Shown: positions 8,722-18,403, counted from the stretch's first letter. The stretch: DNA of 64,000 nt from Chryseobacterium phosphatilyticum (GCF_002899825.2 NZ_PPED02000001.1:1116001-1180000); one strand, 5' to 3'. Made by a program: numbers and translations. The notes: a model not told the origin generated them from the sequence alone.

Positions 8722-8729
8722 CAAAATTA
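8722..8729 (-). promoter_or_regulatory. -7 box TAATTTTG of the second VOC gene
   Basis: Perfect TAnnTTTG match on the minus strand, 29 nt before the start codon at 8692, with the operator dyad centred 29.5 bp upstream. Confidence 0.7.
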
Positions 8730-8750
8730 CCAAGGTGTAATGAAAACCTA

Positions 8751-8766
8751 CTTGTCCTAAGACAAG
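8751..8766. promoter_or_regulatory. Palindromic operator CTTGTCCTAAGACAAG
   Basis: Arms CTTGTC and GACAAG match perfectly around CTAA. Same sequence type and same spacing to the -7 box as the site at 8203-8218. It ends 2 bp before the stop codon of the Crp/Fnr gene, so the promoter of the VOC gene starts right behind the regulator. Confidence 0.65.
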
Positions 8767-8768
8767 AT

Positions 8769-9359
8769 TTAAATTTTCTTCGGATGCGAAACCAGTTCTT
8801 TTCGGATACGACTCAGGGAAGTATCAGTTACTCCAAGATAGGAGGCAATTTGCTTTAAAGGGGCAAACTGTATGACTTTAGATTTCTGCTCCAACAGATT
8901 AAGATATCTTCTGGTAGCAGAAAGGGTAAACATTTCTACAGACCGTTGTTTATAAGCAAACAACTCTTTAGACATCCATGCTCTTCCCCATTCTCTGAGG
9001 TTGGGGATTTTATGGAACAACTCCTCAAAAGTTTCAAAATCAAGCTTCCGGCATTCACAGTCTGTAATGCAAACGATATTCTCCTGGGACGGGATTCTTT
9101 GAAAGAGTGATAAAACTTCTATAATGATCTCATTATCTGCAAAAAAATGAGTGGTGACTTCATTTCCGTTAAAATCATTGACATATGAACGTGCAAGACC
9201 CTTTTCAAGAATATAATAGGCATTGGAGGTTTTCCCTTCCTCAAGAATAGTGTCCCCTTTCTGGAAAAACACTTTTTCATGAGCCTGAAATATTTCATCC
9301 AGTTCTTCTTTTAGGAAAAAGGGGAAATCATAACAGATTTCGAGGGCTTGGTTGGTCAT
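8769..9359 (-). CDS. Crp/Fnr family transcriptional regulator
   Basis: 196 residues: a cupin-like effector domain (about 15-125, with GDTILEEGKTSNAYYILEKG and FFADNEI) and a C-terminal winged helix whose recognition helix reads TDTSLSRIRKEL. Flavobacterial proteins of this size usually lack Arg/Ser residues for cAMP, so the signal is unknown. Two matching palindromes immediately downstream suggest it controls the two VOC promoters. The same SLSRIR helix recurs in the regulators at 13234 and 41172. Confidence 0.87.
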   Translation of the reverse strand: MTNQALEICYDFPFFLKEELDEIFQAHEKVFFQKGDTILEEGKTSNAYYILEKGLARSYVNDFNGNEVTTHFFADNEIIIEVLSLFQRIPSQENIVCITDCECRKLDFETFEELFHKIPNLREWGRAWMSKELFAYKQRSVEMFTLSATRRYLNLLEQKSKVIQFAPLKQIASYLGVTDTSLSRIRKELVSHPKKI

Positions 9360-9513
9360 TGTGTTGATGTTTTTTTAAGTTTTTAAAAATAAAATTTTTA
9401 ATTGGATTAATAGTAAAAAAAATTAAACAAATTAAAATATAATATTGAAAAAACACTCATACCCCTCTGTAATTAAATACAATCAGTCACAAAACTTAAT
9501 TTAAACACACCTC

Positions 9514-10725
9514 TTAAAATAATGATAACTGAATAGATTGTGGTGATTTGGGTTTCGGTGCATCTCCAAAAACGGTCTTGCCTCCAAACTGCCATGAATT
9601 TTGTCTTTCTTCTTCAATAACTTCCTGAATATCAAAATCAGGACTAAAGTTTTTCTCAGTAGCAGCAACAATCTGGTGAAGTTTGTTGAGCGTGTTCAAC
9701 TTATCAGAATTTCCCAGTTTGGATTTTTCTATTCCTTTTCTGAGAATTGTTATGCTTTCATCATAAGTATTGACAGGCACCGGGAAAGGATGTCCATCTT
9801 TTCCCCCATGGGCAAAGGAAAACCTGGCAGGATCTCTAAACCTGGACGGAGCCCCATGAATCACTTCACTAACCAATGCCAGAGATTGCATTGTTCTTGG
9901 CCCTACCCCTTCCAGCATCAGTAAATCTTCAAAATTCTGAGGTTGCTGCTCACGGGTGACATACAAAAGAGCCCCTAAACGTTTCAAATCAACATCAGAA
10001 GCACGAACATCGTGATGATCAGGAAGGATAAGTCTTGAAAAATCACTCATAACCTCTGCTGAATCTGTATGAGAAATATCCAGAATTCCTTTTCGGTTTT
10101 CGGAAGCTTCAGCATCTGTAAGGTTAAGAATTTTCCCTCGTGAAAACCCGTTGATACCCGTATGAGGTTCTTCAACGAATGATTTTATATTTTCAGAATG
10201 CCAGTGATAACGTCTTGCCGTTCCGTCAGATTCATGCATCCCTTGCTGAATAACACTCCAGTTTCCGTTATCAGATAACACAAAATTGTGAAGATACAAT
10301 TGATACCCATCCTGTATGGCTGTATTATCAACTTTTGCTGACAATTTACTGGCTCTCACGAGTTCTGTTCCATTCAAGCCTGTTTTATCGGCAATGCGAA
10401 TCAACTCTGAAGGAGTTTCTCTGGAGAACTTTCCTTTTCCTCCACAGATATAAAGTCCCAGAGATTGTGAATTGGGATTAATGGAACGTTTTAAAGCCCC
10501 CATCACGGAAGTGGTAATCCCCGAAGAATGCCAGTCCATTCCCATTACTGCTCCAAAACTCTGAAACCAAAAGGGATCTGCTAACCTGCGGAGTACTTCA
10601 TCTTTACCATAATCCATCAGGATTACTTCCACAATGGAAAGCCCAAGAACAGACATACGTTCATACAGCCAAGGGGGTACTTTGCCATAGTGAAGGGGTA
10701 AATCTGCTGTTCCTGAACGTTTCAT
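9514..10725 (-). CDS. DUF763 family protein
   Basis: 403 residues. The start MKRSGTADLPLHYGKVPPWL and the block QSFGAVMGMDWHSSGITTSV are characteristic of DUF763, a conserved family of unknown role found in bacteria and archaea. The HhH-like segment LLMLEGVGPRTMQSLAL (about residues 265-281) hints at nucleic-acid binding. The ATG at 10725 is chosen because the longer TTG start at 10743 lies inside the promoter -7 box TAACTTTG (10741-10748). Confidence 0.85.
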   Translation of the reverse strand: MKRSGTADLPLHYGKVPPWLYERMSVLGLSIVEVILMDYGKDEVLRRLADPFWFQSFGAVMGMDWHSSGITTSVMGALKRSINPNSQSLGLYICGGKGKFSRETPSELIRIADKTGLNGTELVRASKLSAKVDNTAIQDGYQLYLHNFVLSDNGNWSVIQQGMHESDGTARRYHWHSENIKSFVEEPHTGINGFSRGKILNLTDAEASENRKGILDISHTDSAEVMSDFSRLILPDHHDVRASDVDLKRLGALLYVTREQQPQNFEDLLMLEGVGPRTMQSLALVSEVIHGAPSRFRDPARFSFAHGGKDGHPFPVPVNTYDESITILRKGIEKSKLGNSDKLNTLNKLHQIVAATEKNFSPDFDIQEVIEEERQNSWQFGGKTVFGDAPKPKSPQSIQLSLF

Positions 10726-10740
10726 TTCTGATGTAAAGGA

Positions 10741-10748
10741 CAAAGTTA
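10741..10748 (-). promoter_or_regulatory. -7 box TAACTTTG of the DUF763 gene
   Basis: Perfect TAnnTTTG on the minus strand with 15 nt to the ATG at 10725, giving a very short leader. It overlaps a TTG that a gene caller could mistake for a start. Confidence 0.65.
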
Positions 10749-10828
10749 GTTTTAAAATTTTAAAGCATTCATGATTGGAGTCAACTTTAGTATTTAAACA
10801 AAAAAATCGTTGATAATCTATTTTCTTC

Positions 10829-10836
10829 TACTTTTG
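10829..10836 (+). promoter_or_regulatory. -7 box TACTTTTG
   Basis: Perfect TAnnTTTG on the plus strand, 29 nt before the ATG of the lipoprotein gene at 10866. A TTG at 10810-10812 is a possible -33 element. Confidence 0.6.
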
Positions 10837-10865
10837 TCCTGAAATAATAACCGATTCTTACATAA

Positions 10866-11444
10866 ATGAAAAATATAATTTACTCTATCCTTATTTCTTT
10901 CAGTCTTTTCTCATGTAATTCATTGGATAAGGATGAATATGAAATACTGAATTTAACAATCAACAGATGCGTTTTTAAACAAACAGACCCGGAGGAATTA
11001 TCAAAAATTGCAGCCGAAAAAAAGATAAGTCTTGCCGATGCACTTGATTTTTTAGATGCAAAGAATATCAATACTCAATACACCTACAGCATATCTGATA
11101 CCCTTTACGCAATAGACTTACCTACAGATATCCGAGAATCACTTCGTGATCACTATATTTATAATGAAGTCAAAAACAGATCAAATCAATCCATTCCTAT
11201 AGATTTCAATAAGATCGAGTCTATTAAAGGAAAAAAAAGAATACCCTGTTGTGCAAAAGACAGCAATTATCTTGGTAATTTTAAATTTCACAGGGTTCTT
11301 TTTGATGCGGGTAGAAAAAGAGCCTACATCCAAGTGGAGTCTCCCAAAAACTATATATTCAATTCGTTTGGGCTAATGTTGGAGAAGGAGAATGGGGAAT
11401 GGAAGTGTAAAATTGATTTTTGCTGTTTAGATTTTCTTACCTGA
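10866..11444 (+). CDS. Predicted lipoprotein of unknown function
   Basis: 192 residues. The signal MKNIIYSILISFSLFSCNS ends in a lipobox (FSC, Cys 17), so the protein should be lipid-anchored in the envelope. The mature part is mixed alpha/beta with a CCAKDSNYLGNFKFHRVLFD segment and a C-terminal CCLDF, giving four Cys besides the lipidated one. I do not recognise the family. It stands alone on the plus strand with its own promoter at 10829-10836. Confidence 0.7.
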   Translation: MKNIIYSILISFSLFSCNSLDKDEYEILNLTINRCVFKQTDPEELSKIAAEKKISLADALDFLDAKNINTQYTYSISDTLYAIDLPTDIRESLRDHYIYNEVKNRSNQSIPIDFNKIESIKGKKRIPCCAKDSNYLGNFKFHRVLFDAGRKRAYIQVESPKNYIFNSFGLMLEKENGEWKCKIDFCCLDFLT

Positions 11445-11554
11445 TGAAATAGAACTCCGATTTTTATTTGTCTTTATTACATTTTTCCTGAAAATGACTT
11501 TATTCTTCAGAGATCAACAATTGTGAAAGAAATCAAATTAAAAAATGATTACTT

Positions 11555-11959
11555 TCACTCATTAGAGTAAAATTGTAAAACACTGTGTTTCTGTGCATCA
11601 AATTTTTCATTGAAGATAATTTTATTACCAAAAGGATCATGCACAGTGAAAGAGATGGCATCATAGAATGCTTTCTCAAGACCGGGGCGATTGTATTTGT
11701 ATTTTTTATCAATAAGCTCTTTATGATACTCCGCAATTCCTTCTCCCCAGACAAAAACACTGCTTCCGGGACTTGCATCCCCGTGATGTTCACTTAGATG
11801 AAGAACAATATTATCTTTCTTTACTTCCATGTAAACGGGAGTATTTTCGTCAAAATGATGCTCCCAGGCGATTTCAAAACCTAGCCAGTCGATATAGAAC
11901 TCAAGGGTTTTGTGATAATCGAAAATTCTGAGAACAGGAATAATTTGTTCTGCTTTCAT
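11555..11959 (-). CDS. VOC (bleomycin-resistance-like) protein
   Basis: 134 residues: MKAEQIIPVLRIFDYHKTLE, FYIDWLGFEIAWEHH, VLHLSEHHGDASPGS and FTVHDPFGNKIIFNE. The HLSEHHGD motif is typical of the 'glyoxalase superfamily' group related to bleomycin-binding proteins. It lies 15 bp after the next VOC gene upstream. A -7 box ends only 4 nt before its ATG, so besides read-through it may have its own leaderless transcript. Confidence 0.82.
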   Translation of the reverse strand: MKAEQIIPVLRIFDYHKTLEFYIDWLGFEIAWEHHFDENTPVYMEVKKDNIVLHLSEHHGDASPGSSVFVWGEGIAEYHKELIDKKYKYNRPGLEKAFYDAISFTVHDPFGNKIIFNEKFDAQKHSVLQFYSNE

Positions 11960-11963
11960 TAGT

Positions 11964-11971
11964 CAAATCTA
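11964..11971 (-). promoter_or_regulatory. -7 box TAGATTTG next to the start codon
   Basis: Perfect TAnnTTTG on the minus strand separated from the ATG at 11959 by only ACTA. Transcription from it would start at or next to the start codon. Confidence 0.5.
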
Positions 11972-11974
11972 TTT

Positions 11975-12322
11975 TTATTGATGAGAAAGTATGTTAATCA
12001 GTTTACCGAAAGGATCTTTCACAAAGAACCGGCGAACAGCCCACTCTTCGTCAGTGATATCATAAATAACTTCAAAATTTGCTTTTCTCATGCTTTCATA
12101 CACCTCATCCACATTGTCAACTTCAATGGACAGATCCGGTACTTCAGTATTGTTACCACCTTGCGTAGCAAAGCTAATCTGAATTTTTGCTTCTTCATCA
12201 CTTCCGAGAGTTTTAATCCATCCATGATCCATCAAAATATCAAGTCCTAAAATCTGATGATAAAAAAGATTGGCTTTTGAGAGATCATCGGTTTTTATGT
12301 TGGTTACGATTCTTTTAACCAT
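11975..12322 (-). CDS. VOC family protein
   Basis: 115 residues from the ATG at 12322 (MVKRIVTNIKTDDLSKANLF). A compact two-module VOC fold: ILGLDILMDHGWIKTLGS, VDNVDEVYESMRKANFEV and the C-terminal FFVKDPFGKLINIL. The longer in-frame start at 12388 would place 22 extra residues inside the terminator of the upstream gene and is rejected. Probably cytoplasmic; substrate unknown. Confidence 0.8.
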   Translation of the reverse strand: MVKRIVTNIKTDDLSKANLFYHQILGLDILMDHGWIKTLGSDEEAKIQISFATQGGNNTEVPDLSIEVDNVDEVYESMRKANFEVIYDITDEEWAVRRFFVKDPFGKLINILSHQ

Positions 12323-12343
12323 TGTATAAAAGTTTATATCATT

Positions 12344-12380
12344 AAAAAACCTTGTGAAATTACACAAAATTTCACAAGGC
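12344..12380 (-). terminator. Intrinsic terminator of the alpha/beta-hydrolase gene
   Basis: 11-bp perfect stem (12350-12360 with 12369-12379) followed on the minus strand by TTTTTT. It separates the hydrolase at 12409 from the VOC gene. Confidence 0.8.
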
Positions 12381-12408
12381 CTGATCAATATTTATACATT
12401 TCTGAGAA

Positions 12409-13098
12409 TTAAAGAGAAGATGCCGCTTCCAGAATAAGTTCTGTAACTTCTTTTGGATGTGAGGCCAATGAAGCATGCCCTGCATTTAAAGTAATTATTT
12501 TCTTAGGCTGAAGCCGTTCTGCCATTTCTTTTTCTGTTTCCGCAGGAATCATTCGGTCCTGAGATGAAATCTGGTACCAGCTAGGTTTTGTCTTCCATGC
12601 CGGCTCGCCTGCTTCATCTCCGAAACATTGCCCATGAATAGGCTTTTGCGAGAGTGCCATGACCAATGCTTTTTCGTCATCCAGATCCTGACAAAAAGCA
12701 GATTGAAACTCATCGTATTTGATCCATAGAAACCCTTTGCTATCCGGATAAATACTAGCTCCACCCGGAGACTCTCTTCTTCCTAAGAGTGCTCCTAAAC
12801 TATCTCCTGCGTCGGGAGCAAAAGCTGCTATATAAACCAACCCGACTACTTTATCATGATTCCCGGCTCCGGAAATAACAGCCCCTCCATAGGAATGCCC
12901 TACTAAAAGGACTTTTCCATCCTGAGCATCAATGAGATCTTTAGTTTTATTAATATCGTCCTGTAACGAAGTCAAAGGATTTTGAACACTTCGTACTTTA
13001 TATCCCGCTTTTACAAGAGAGGGAATAACATATTGCCAGTGAGAGCCATCGCCCCATGCTCCGTGTACCAAAATAATGGTTACATCTTTTTGTTCCAT
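12409..13098 (-). CDS. Alpha/beta-hydrolase (salicylate-esterase-like)
   Basis: 229 residues. ILVHGAWGDGSHW supplies the oxyanion loop, VLLVGHSYGGAVISG the nucleophile Ser (about residue 91), and LNAGHASLASHPKEV the catalytic His. The overall look is that of the plant methyl-esterase/EstC-type hydrolases common next to stress genes. A CTTAAG-centred palindrome at 13157-13170 lies at the same place as in the VOC promoters, and the Crp/Fnr gene at 13234 is directly upstream. Confidence 0.85.
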   Translation of the reverse strand: MEQKDVTIILVHGAWGDGSHWQYVIPSLVKAGYKVRSVQNPLTSLQDDINKTKDLIDAQDGKVLLVGHSYGGAVISGAGNHDKVVGLVYIAAFAPDAGDSLGALLGRRESPGGASIYPDSKGFLWIKYDEFQSAFCQDLDDEKALVMALSQKPIHGQCFGDEAGEPAWKTKPSWYQISSQDRMIPAETEKEMAERLQPKKIITLNAGHASLASHPKEVTELILEAASSL

Positions 13099-13126
13099 AA
13101 TGATAAGTATTAAAATTTGATGATAG

Positions 13127-13134
13127 TAAATTTA
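13127..13134 (-). promoter_or_regulatory. -7-like box TAAATTTA of the hydrolase gene
   Basis: Seven of eight positions compatible with TAnnTTTG (last G is A), 28 nt before the start codon at 13098. The operator dyad is centred exactly 29.5 bp upstream. Confidence 0.5.
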
Positions 13135-13156
13135 CGATCTTAAATACCTGTGTACG

Positions 13157-13170
13157 TTAACTTAAGTTAA
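13157..13170. promoter_or_regulatory. Perfect palindrome TTAACTTAAGTTAA
   Basis: 14-bp perfect dyad containing the CTTAAG core seen in the operators at 8203 and 8751 and at the same spacing to a -7 box. It is the candidate binding site for the Crp/Fnr protein at 13234-13806. Confidence 0.6.
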
Positions 13171-13233
13171 TTAAAAAGATTGTGATCGAAAATTTGTGGT
13201 ATCTCTCTCTCTTAAAACGTAATCACCGTAGAT

Positions 13234-13806
13234 TTAATTCACAACTCTGCTTCTTATTCGGCTTAAGGACTGTTCTGTTACTCCAAGATAACTTGCTATA
13301 TGTTTTTGTGCAATCTTCTGAAAAAGAAGAGGTTCTTTTTGTAAAAGCTTGAGATATCTATTTTCAGGGGAAAGACACAATAGATCATCTATTCTTTTTT
13401 TGGCATCCAGGTAGATTTTTTCACTCATGACCCTTCCAAACTTTTGCCAATAAGCTTCTTTTTTATAAAGGGCCTGCAAATGATCTTTATTCAACAATAA
13501 AATTTCACAATTTTCAAGAGCCTGAATATTCATATTGGACAGGGTATCACAAAGTATACTCTCATAATCCGTAAAAAATTCATTTTCAAAATAGAATCCG
13601 AAATTAATTTCCCGTCCCTGATCATTAATGTAAAAGCATCTGATAGTTCCTTTTTTAATGAATGCCAGATATTTGCATTTTTCTCCCTGTCTTAAAAAAA
13701 AATCAGATTTCAAAAGTTCTGTATCTTTCAGTAAAGCATAAAATTCATCAAAATGCTCGTGATCTACCTGAAACAAATCTCCAAACTTACTATAATTATC
13801 AACCAT
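13234..13806 (-). CDS. Crp/Fnr family transcriptional regulator
   Basis: 190 residues: a cyclic-nucleotide-binding-like domain (DFFLRQGEKCKYLAFIKKGT, INFGFYFENEFFTDYES) and a C-terminal HTH with KHIASYLGVTEQSLSRIRSR. It lies directly upstream of the hydrolase gene in the same orientation, with a palindrome between them. It is a paralogue of the regulator at 8769. No Fe-S cysteine cluster is visible, so oxygen sensing of the FNR type is unlikely. Confidence 0.87.
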   Translation of the reverse strand: MVDNYSKFGDLFQVDHEHFDEFYALLKDTELLKSDFFLRQGEKCKYLAFIKKGTIRCFYINDQGREINFGFYFENEFFTDYESILCDTLSNMNIQALENCEILLLNKDHLQALYKKEAYWQKFGRVMSEKIYLDAKKRIDDLLCLSPENRYLKLLQKEPLLFQKIAQKHIASYLGVTEQSLSRIRSRVVN

Positions 13807-13833
13807 AATTTTTTATTTGTGTTCTATAAAAAT

Positions 13834-13875
13834 AAAAAAAGCCTTGCAAAAAATTACTTTTCGCAAGGCTTTTTT
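13834..13875 (-). terminator. Intrinsic terminator of tpx
   Basis: Stem GCCTTGC (13841-13847) with GCAAGGC (13863-13869), flanked by A and T runs on both sides, so it would work in either direction. It lies just past the tpx stop. Confidence 0.8.
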
Positions 13876-13892
13876 AACAAAAATTATTTTAT

Positions 13893-14393
13893 TTATTTCA
13901 ATGCTGCGAGAGCTGCATTGTAGTTAGGTTCATCAGCGATTTCCGAAACCTGCTCCGTATAGACTACTTTATTATTTTCGTCTGTAACGATTACTGCACG
14001 GCTTAATAAGCCTTTCAACGGAGAGTCAGTAATGGTTACTTCATAGTCATCCCCAAAGCTGCTTCTGAAATCCGAAAGAGTCTCTACGTTATTTAATCCT
14101 TCTGCTGCACAGAATCTTCCTAATGCAAACGGAAGATCTTTTGAAACATTGATCACTACTGTGTTATTAAGATTAGAAGCCTCTTCATTGAATTTTCTGC
14201 TGGAAGCCGCACAAGTAGGAGTATCAATACTTGGGAAAATATTGAATACTTTTTTCTTTCCTTCAAAGTTCTCTAATGTTTTTACATTCAGACCTGAATC
14301 TACCAAAGCAAAATCTTTGATTGTTGTTCCTACTGATGGTAATGCTCCTATAGTGTGTACTTCGTTTCCTTTTAAAGTGATTGTCGTTGACAT
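13893..14393 (-). CDS. tpx: Thiol peroxidase (atypical 2-Cys peroxiredoxin)
   Basis: 166 residues, full length for Tpx. Peroxidatic Cys 61 sits in FPSIDTPTCAASSRKFNEEA, and resolving Cys 95 in FALGRFCAAEGLNN. It reduces hydrogen and alkyl hydroperoxides with thioredoxin in the cytoplasm; no signal peptide is present. A -7 box TACATTTG (14416-14423) lies upstream and a strong terminator downstream, so the gene is probably monocistronic. An exported paralogue is at 34551. Confidence 0.95.
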   Translation of the reverse strand: MSTTITLKGNEVHTIGALPSVGTTIKDFALVDSGLNVKTLENFEGKKKVFNIFPSIDTPTCAASSRKFNEEASNLNNTVVINVSKDLPFALGRFCAAEGLNNVETLSDFRSSFGDDYEVTITDSPLKGLLSRAVIVTDENNKVVYTEQVSEIADEPNYNAALAALK

Positions 14394-14415
14394 AATATTT
14401 ATTTTTTTAGTTTTT

Positions 14416-14423
14416 CAAATGTA
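14416..14423 (-). promoter_or_regulatory. -7 box TACATTTG of tpx
   Basis: Perfect TAnnTTTG on the minus strand, 22 nt before the start codon at 14393. Confidence 0.65.
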
Positions 14424-14653
14424 CTCAAAAAACAAAATTTTTCCGCTCAATTAAAGGTTAAATTAATCTTAAAGTAAAAGCTCGTCTGACAGGTATTACT
14501 ATTGATGCAATATATATTATCATTTCCTGCTGAACAATCACCTTTAAGCATAATTTAATGGAACCTGAACCTGTAGCATTAGGTAAATATAAAAGTAAAG
14601 ATGAAAATACTTCTTTTTTTATGGAAATATCCAAATAAAACAATGATATTTAG

Positions 14654-14661
14654 TAAATTTG
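14654..14661 (+). promoter_or_regulatory. -7 box TAAATTTG of icd
   Basis: Perfect TAnnTTTG on the plus strand, 37 nt before the ATG at 14699, followed by an A-rich leader. Confidence 0.65.
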
Positions 14662-14683
14662 TGGGACTTAAAATTTCAAATAA

Positions 14684-16918
<2,235 letters not shown>

Positions 16919-16939
16919 TTTCCGATCTGATATATAACA

Positions 16940-16971
16940 AAAAAAGCTCCTTTTTACAAGGGGCTTTTTTC
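16940..16971 (+). terminator. Intrinsic terminator of icd
   Basis: AGCTCC (16945-16950) pairs with GGGGCT (16960-16965) using one wobble, followed by a T run. Confidence 0.75.
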
Positions 16972-16992
16972 TTGATCTACTGGTTATAACCG

Positions 16993-17032
16993 CCCCGTCA
17001 AATCTACGATTTGCCCCCTCCGGAGGAGGGGA
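16993..17032. repeat. Intergenic repeat element, copy 1
   Basis: CCCCGTCAAATCT, then xxGATTTG, then CCCTCCGGAGGAGG. It contains two dyads (CAAATC/GATTTG and the palindrome around CCTCCGGAGG). A second copy in the same orientation is at 61118-61157. Both follow plus-strand genes. Confidence 0.65.
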
Positions 17033-17078
17033 CTGTTAATCACATATTTATTATTCAGGTCAACGGCTTATAAGTCGC

Positions 17079-17414
17079 TTATCTATTTTCCACTATTACT
17101 CTTCTGTGTTCTCTTCCCCAATTAATCATTTCAGAGATGATCTTTCCAAATGTTCTGCAATATTCGGTGGGCTCATATTCAATGAGAACAGGAGTATCAG
17201 GATAAACGGTTCTTTTGACAAGTTTATTCAATTCCATATCTTTCAATTCTTTGGAAAGCATTCTGGTTGTAATTCCCGGTATACTTCTCTCTATCTCACG
17301 AAAACGTCTGTTCCCGTTACAAATCGAATTAATAACAGGAATTCGCCATTTACCTCCGATGAAATAAAGCGTGTCCTGTAACGCTCTTAGCTCTTCTGTC
17401 TGATCTCTTTCCAT
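17079..17414 (-). CDS. HxlR-type winged-helix transcriptional regulator
   Basis: 111 residues from the ATG at 17414 (MERDQTEELRALQDTLYFIG). GKWRIPVINSICNGNRRFRE, PGITTRMLSKELKDMELNKL and the wing RTVYPDTPVLIEYEPTEYCR are the HxlR/MarR-like DNA-binding signature. It is divergent from the SDR gene at 17518, with paired -7 boxes and an inverted repeat between. A long upstream extension to 17546 would cross the promoter and is rejected. Probably a repressor sensing electrophile or redox stress, by analogy only. Confidence 0.88.
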   Translation of the reverse strand: MERDQTEELRALQDTLYFIGGKWRIPVINSICNGNRRFREIERSIPGITTRMLSKELKDMELNKLVKRTVYPDTPVLIEYEPTEYCRTFGKIISEMINWGREHRRVIVENR

Positions 17415-17419
17415 AGTTG

Positions 17420-17427
17420 CAAAGTTA
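17420..17427 (-). promoter_or_regulatory. -7 box TAACTTTG of the HxlR gene
   Basis: Perfect TAnnTTTG on the minus strand, 5 nt before the ATG at 17414, predicting a leaderless mRNA. Confidence 0.6.
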
Positions 17428-17448
17428 AATGATATCACGGATGATACT

Positions 17449-17483
17449 GGTATACTCTGTGATACTGATAACAAAAGTATACC
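17449..17483. promoter_or_regulatory. Candidate HxlR operator (inverted repeat GGTATACT/AGTATACC)
   Basis: Perfect 8-bp arms at 17449-17456 and 17476-17483, each almost self-palindromic (GTATAC), with a 19-bp spacer. The site lies between the two divergent -7 boxes. GATACTG also occurs twice here (17443 and 17461). Confidence 0.6.
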
Positions 17484-17492
17484 AAATTGAAA

Positions 17493-17500
17493 TAACTTTG
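17493..17500 (+). promoter_or_regulatory. -7 box TAACTTTG of the SDR gene
   Basis: Perfect TAnnTTTG on the plus strand, 17 nt before the ATG at 17518. Confidence 0.65.
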
Positions 17501-17517
17501 TCAAAAATTTAAAAGAA

Positions 17518-18264
17518 ATGAAAAAATTCAATAACAAACTCGCCATTGTAACGGGCGGAAACAGCGGTATTGGCTATGCGGCAGCCAAAGAACTCATTGC
17601 ACAAGGTGCTAACGTGATCATTACCGGAAGAAGAAAAGAAGCTGTTGAAAAAGCGGCAGCAGAACTTGGAGCTATTCCGTTTATTGCAGACCAGTCTAGT
17701 CTCGAGGATATTGAACTCTTAAAAAGTGAAGTTGAAAGACAATTTGGAAAAATTGACATTCTGTTTATTAATGCCGGGGTTACCGGAAGCATAATGCCAA
17801 TTGAGAATATGGATGTTGAAAACTTTGATCAGGTAATGAACATTAATTTCCGCGGGGCTTATTTTACTTTAAGCAAACTAACCCCATTATTATATGAAGG
17901 CTCTTCTGTAATCTTCCTTTCCTCTATTGTGGCATCTACTTATAAACCCAACAGTTCTGTTTATCAGGCGAGCAAAGCTGCTTTGAATTCCATTGCTAAA
18001 ACAGCTGCAGCGGAACTGGCTCCAAAAAAAATCAGAGTTAATATGATCAGCCCCGGACCTATACAAACGGAAATCATGAGTAAAGCCGGACTTGATAAAG
18101 AGACCTTAAAAAACCTCAACAATAATCTCACCGCACAAATCCCATTGAAAAAGATGGGAACTGCAGAAGAAGTTGCACAATTGGTCACCTACCTGGCTGA
18201 CAACAGTATTTCCGGGTTTATTACCGGAACAGAAATCGTTATTGATGGTGGTATTACTTTATAA
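17518..18264 (+). CDS. SDR family oxidoreductase
   Basis: 248 residues, classical short-chain dehydrogenase length. VTGGNSGIGYAAAKEL binds NAD(P), with GRRKEAV after the second strand suggesting NADP preference. INAGVTG, the catalytic Ser (LSSIVAS), Tyr (SVYQASKAALNS) and Lys are all present, as are SPGPIQTE and FITGTEIVIDGGITL. It is controlled in all likelihood by the divergent HxlR regulator. The substrate is unknown; quinone or aldehyde reduction is common in HxlR-linked SDRs. Confidence 0.9.
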   Translation: MKKFNNKLAIVTGGNSGIGYAAAKELIAQGANVIITGRRKEAVEKAAAELGAIPFIADQSSLEDIELLKSEVERQFGKIDILFINAGVTGSIMPIENMDVENFDQVMNINFRGAYFTLSKLTPLLYEGSSVIFLSSIVASTYKPNSSVYQASKAALNSIAKTAAAELAPKKIRVNMISPGPIQTEIMSKAGLDKETLKNLNNNLTAQIPLKKMGTAEEVAQLVTYLADNSISGFITGTEIVIDGGITL

Positions 18265-18339
18265 ACACCCCCTTTTCAATATATACCGAAAATCAGTTAC
18301 CGGTATTTTTTTGTCCTGAATTTTCGCCGGACGAAATTC

Positions 18340-18366
18340 CAGGTTGAGCTTATGATTTGTCCGGTT
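18340..18366 (+). promoter_or_regulatory. Candidate LytTR operator, upstream copy
   Basis: Direct repeats CAGGTTGAG (18340) and CCGGTTTAC (18361) are 21 bp apart start to start, the geometry of LytTR-type response-regulator sites. ATTTGTCCGGTT (18355-18366) recurs at 21949-21960, and both lie 49 bp before a TACTTTTG box. Confidence 0.65.
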
Positions 18367-18403
18367 TACCCTTCTTTACATTTCATCAGAGGTTTGTACA
18401 GTC

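Noticed and set aside
8243..8740. 165-residue plus-strand ORF opposite the second VOC gene
   Set aside because: The minus-strand VOC frame aligns with its paralogue over the full length; this ORF has no recognisable motif and no promoter.
12322..12388. 22-residue N-terminal extension of the VOC protein
   Set aside because: It is encoded by the terminator stem of the upstream hydrolase gene and is absent from the fold.
17414..17546. 44-residue N-terminal extension of the HxlR protein
   Set aside because: It would read through the divergent promoter and operator, is hydrophobic, and has no counterpart in the family.
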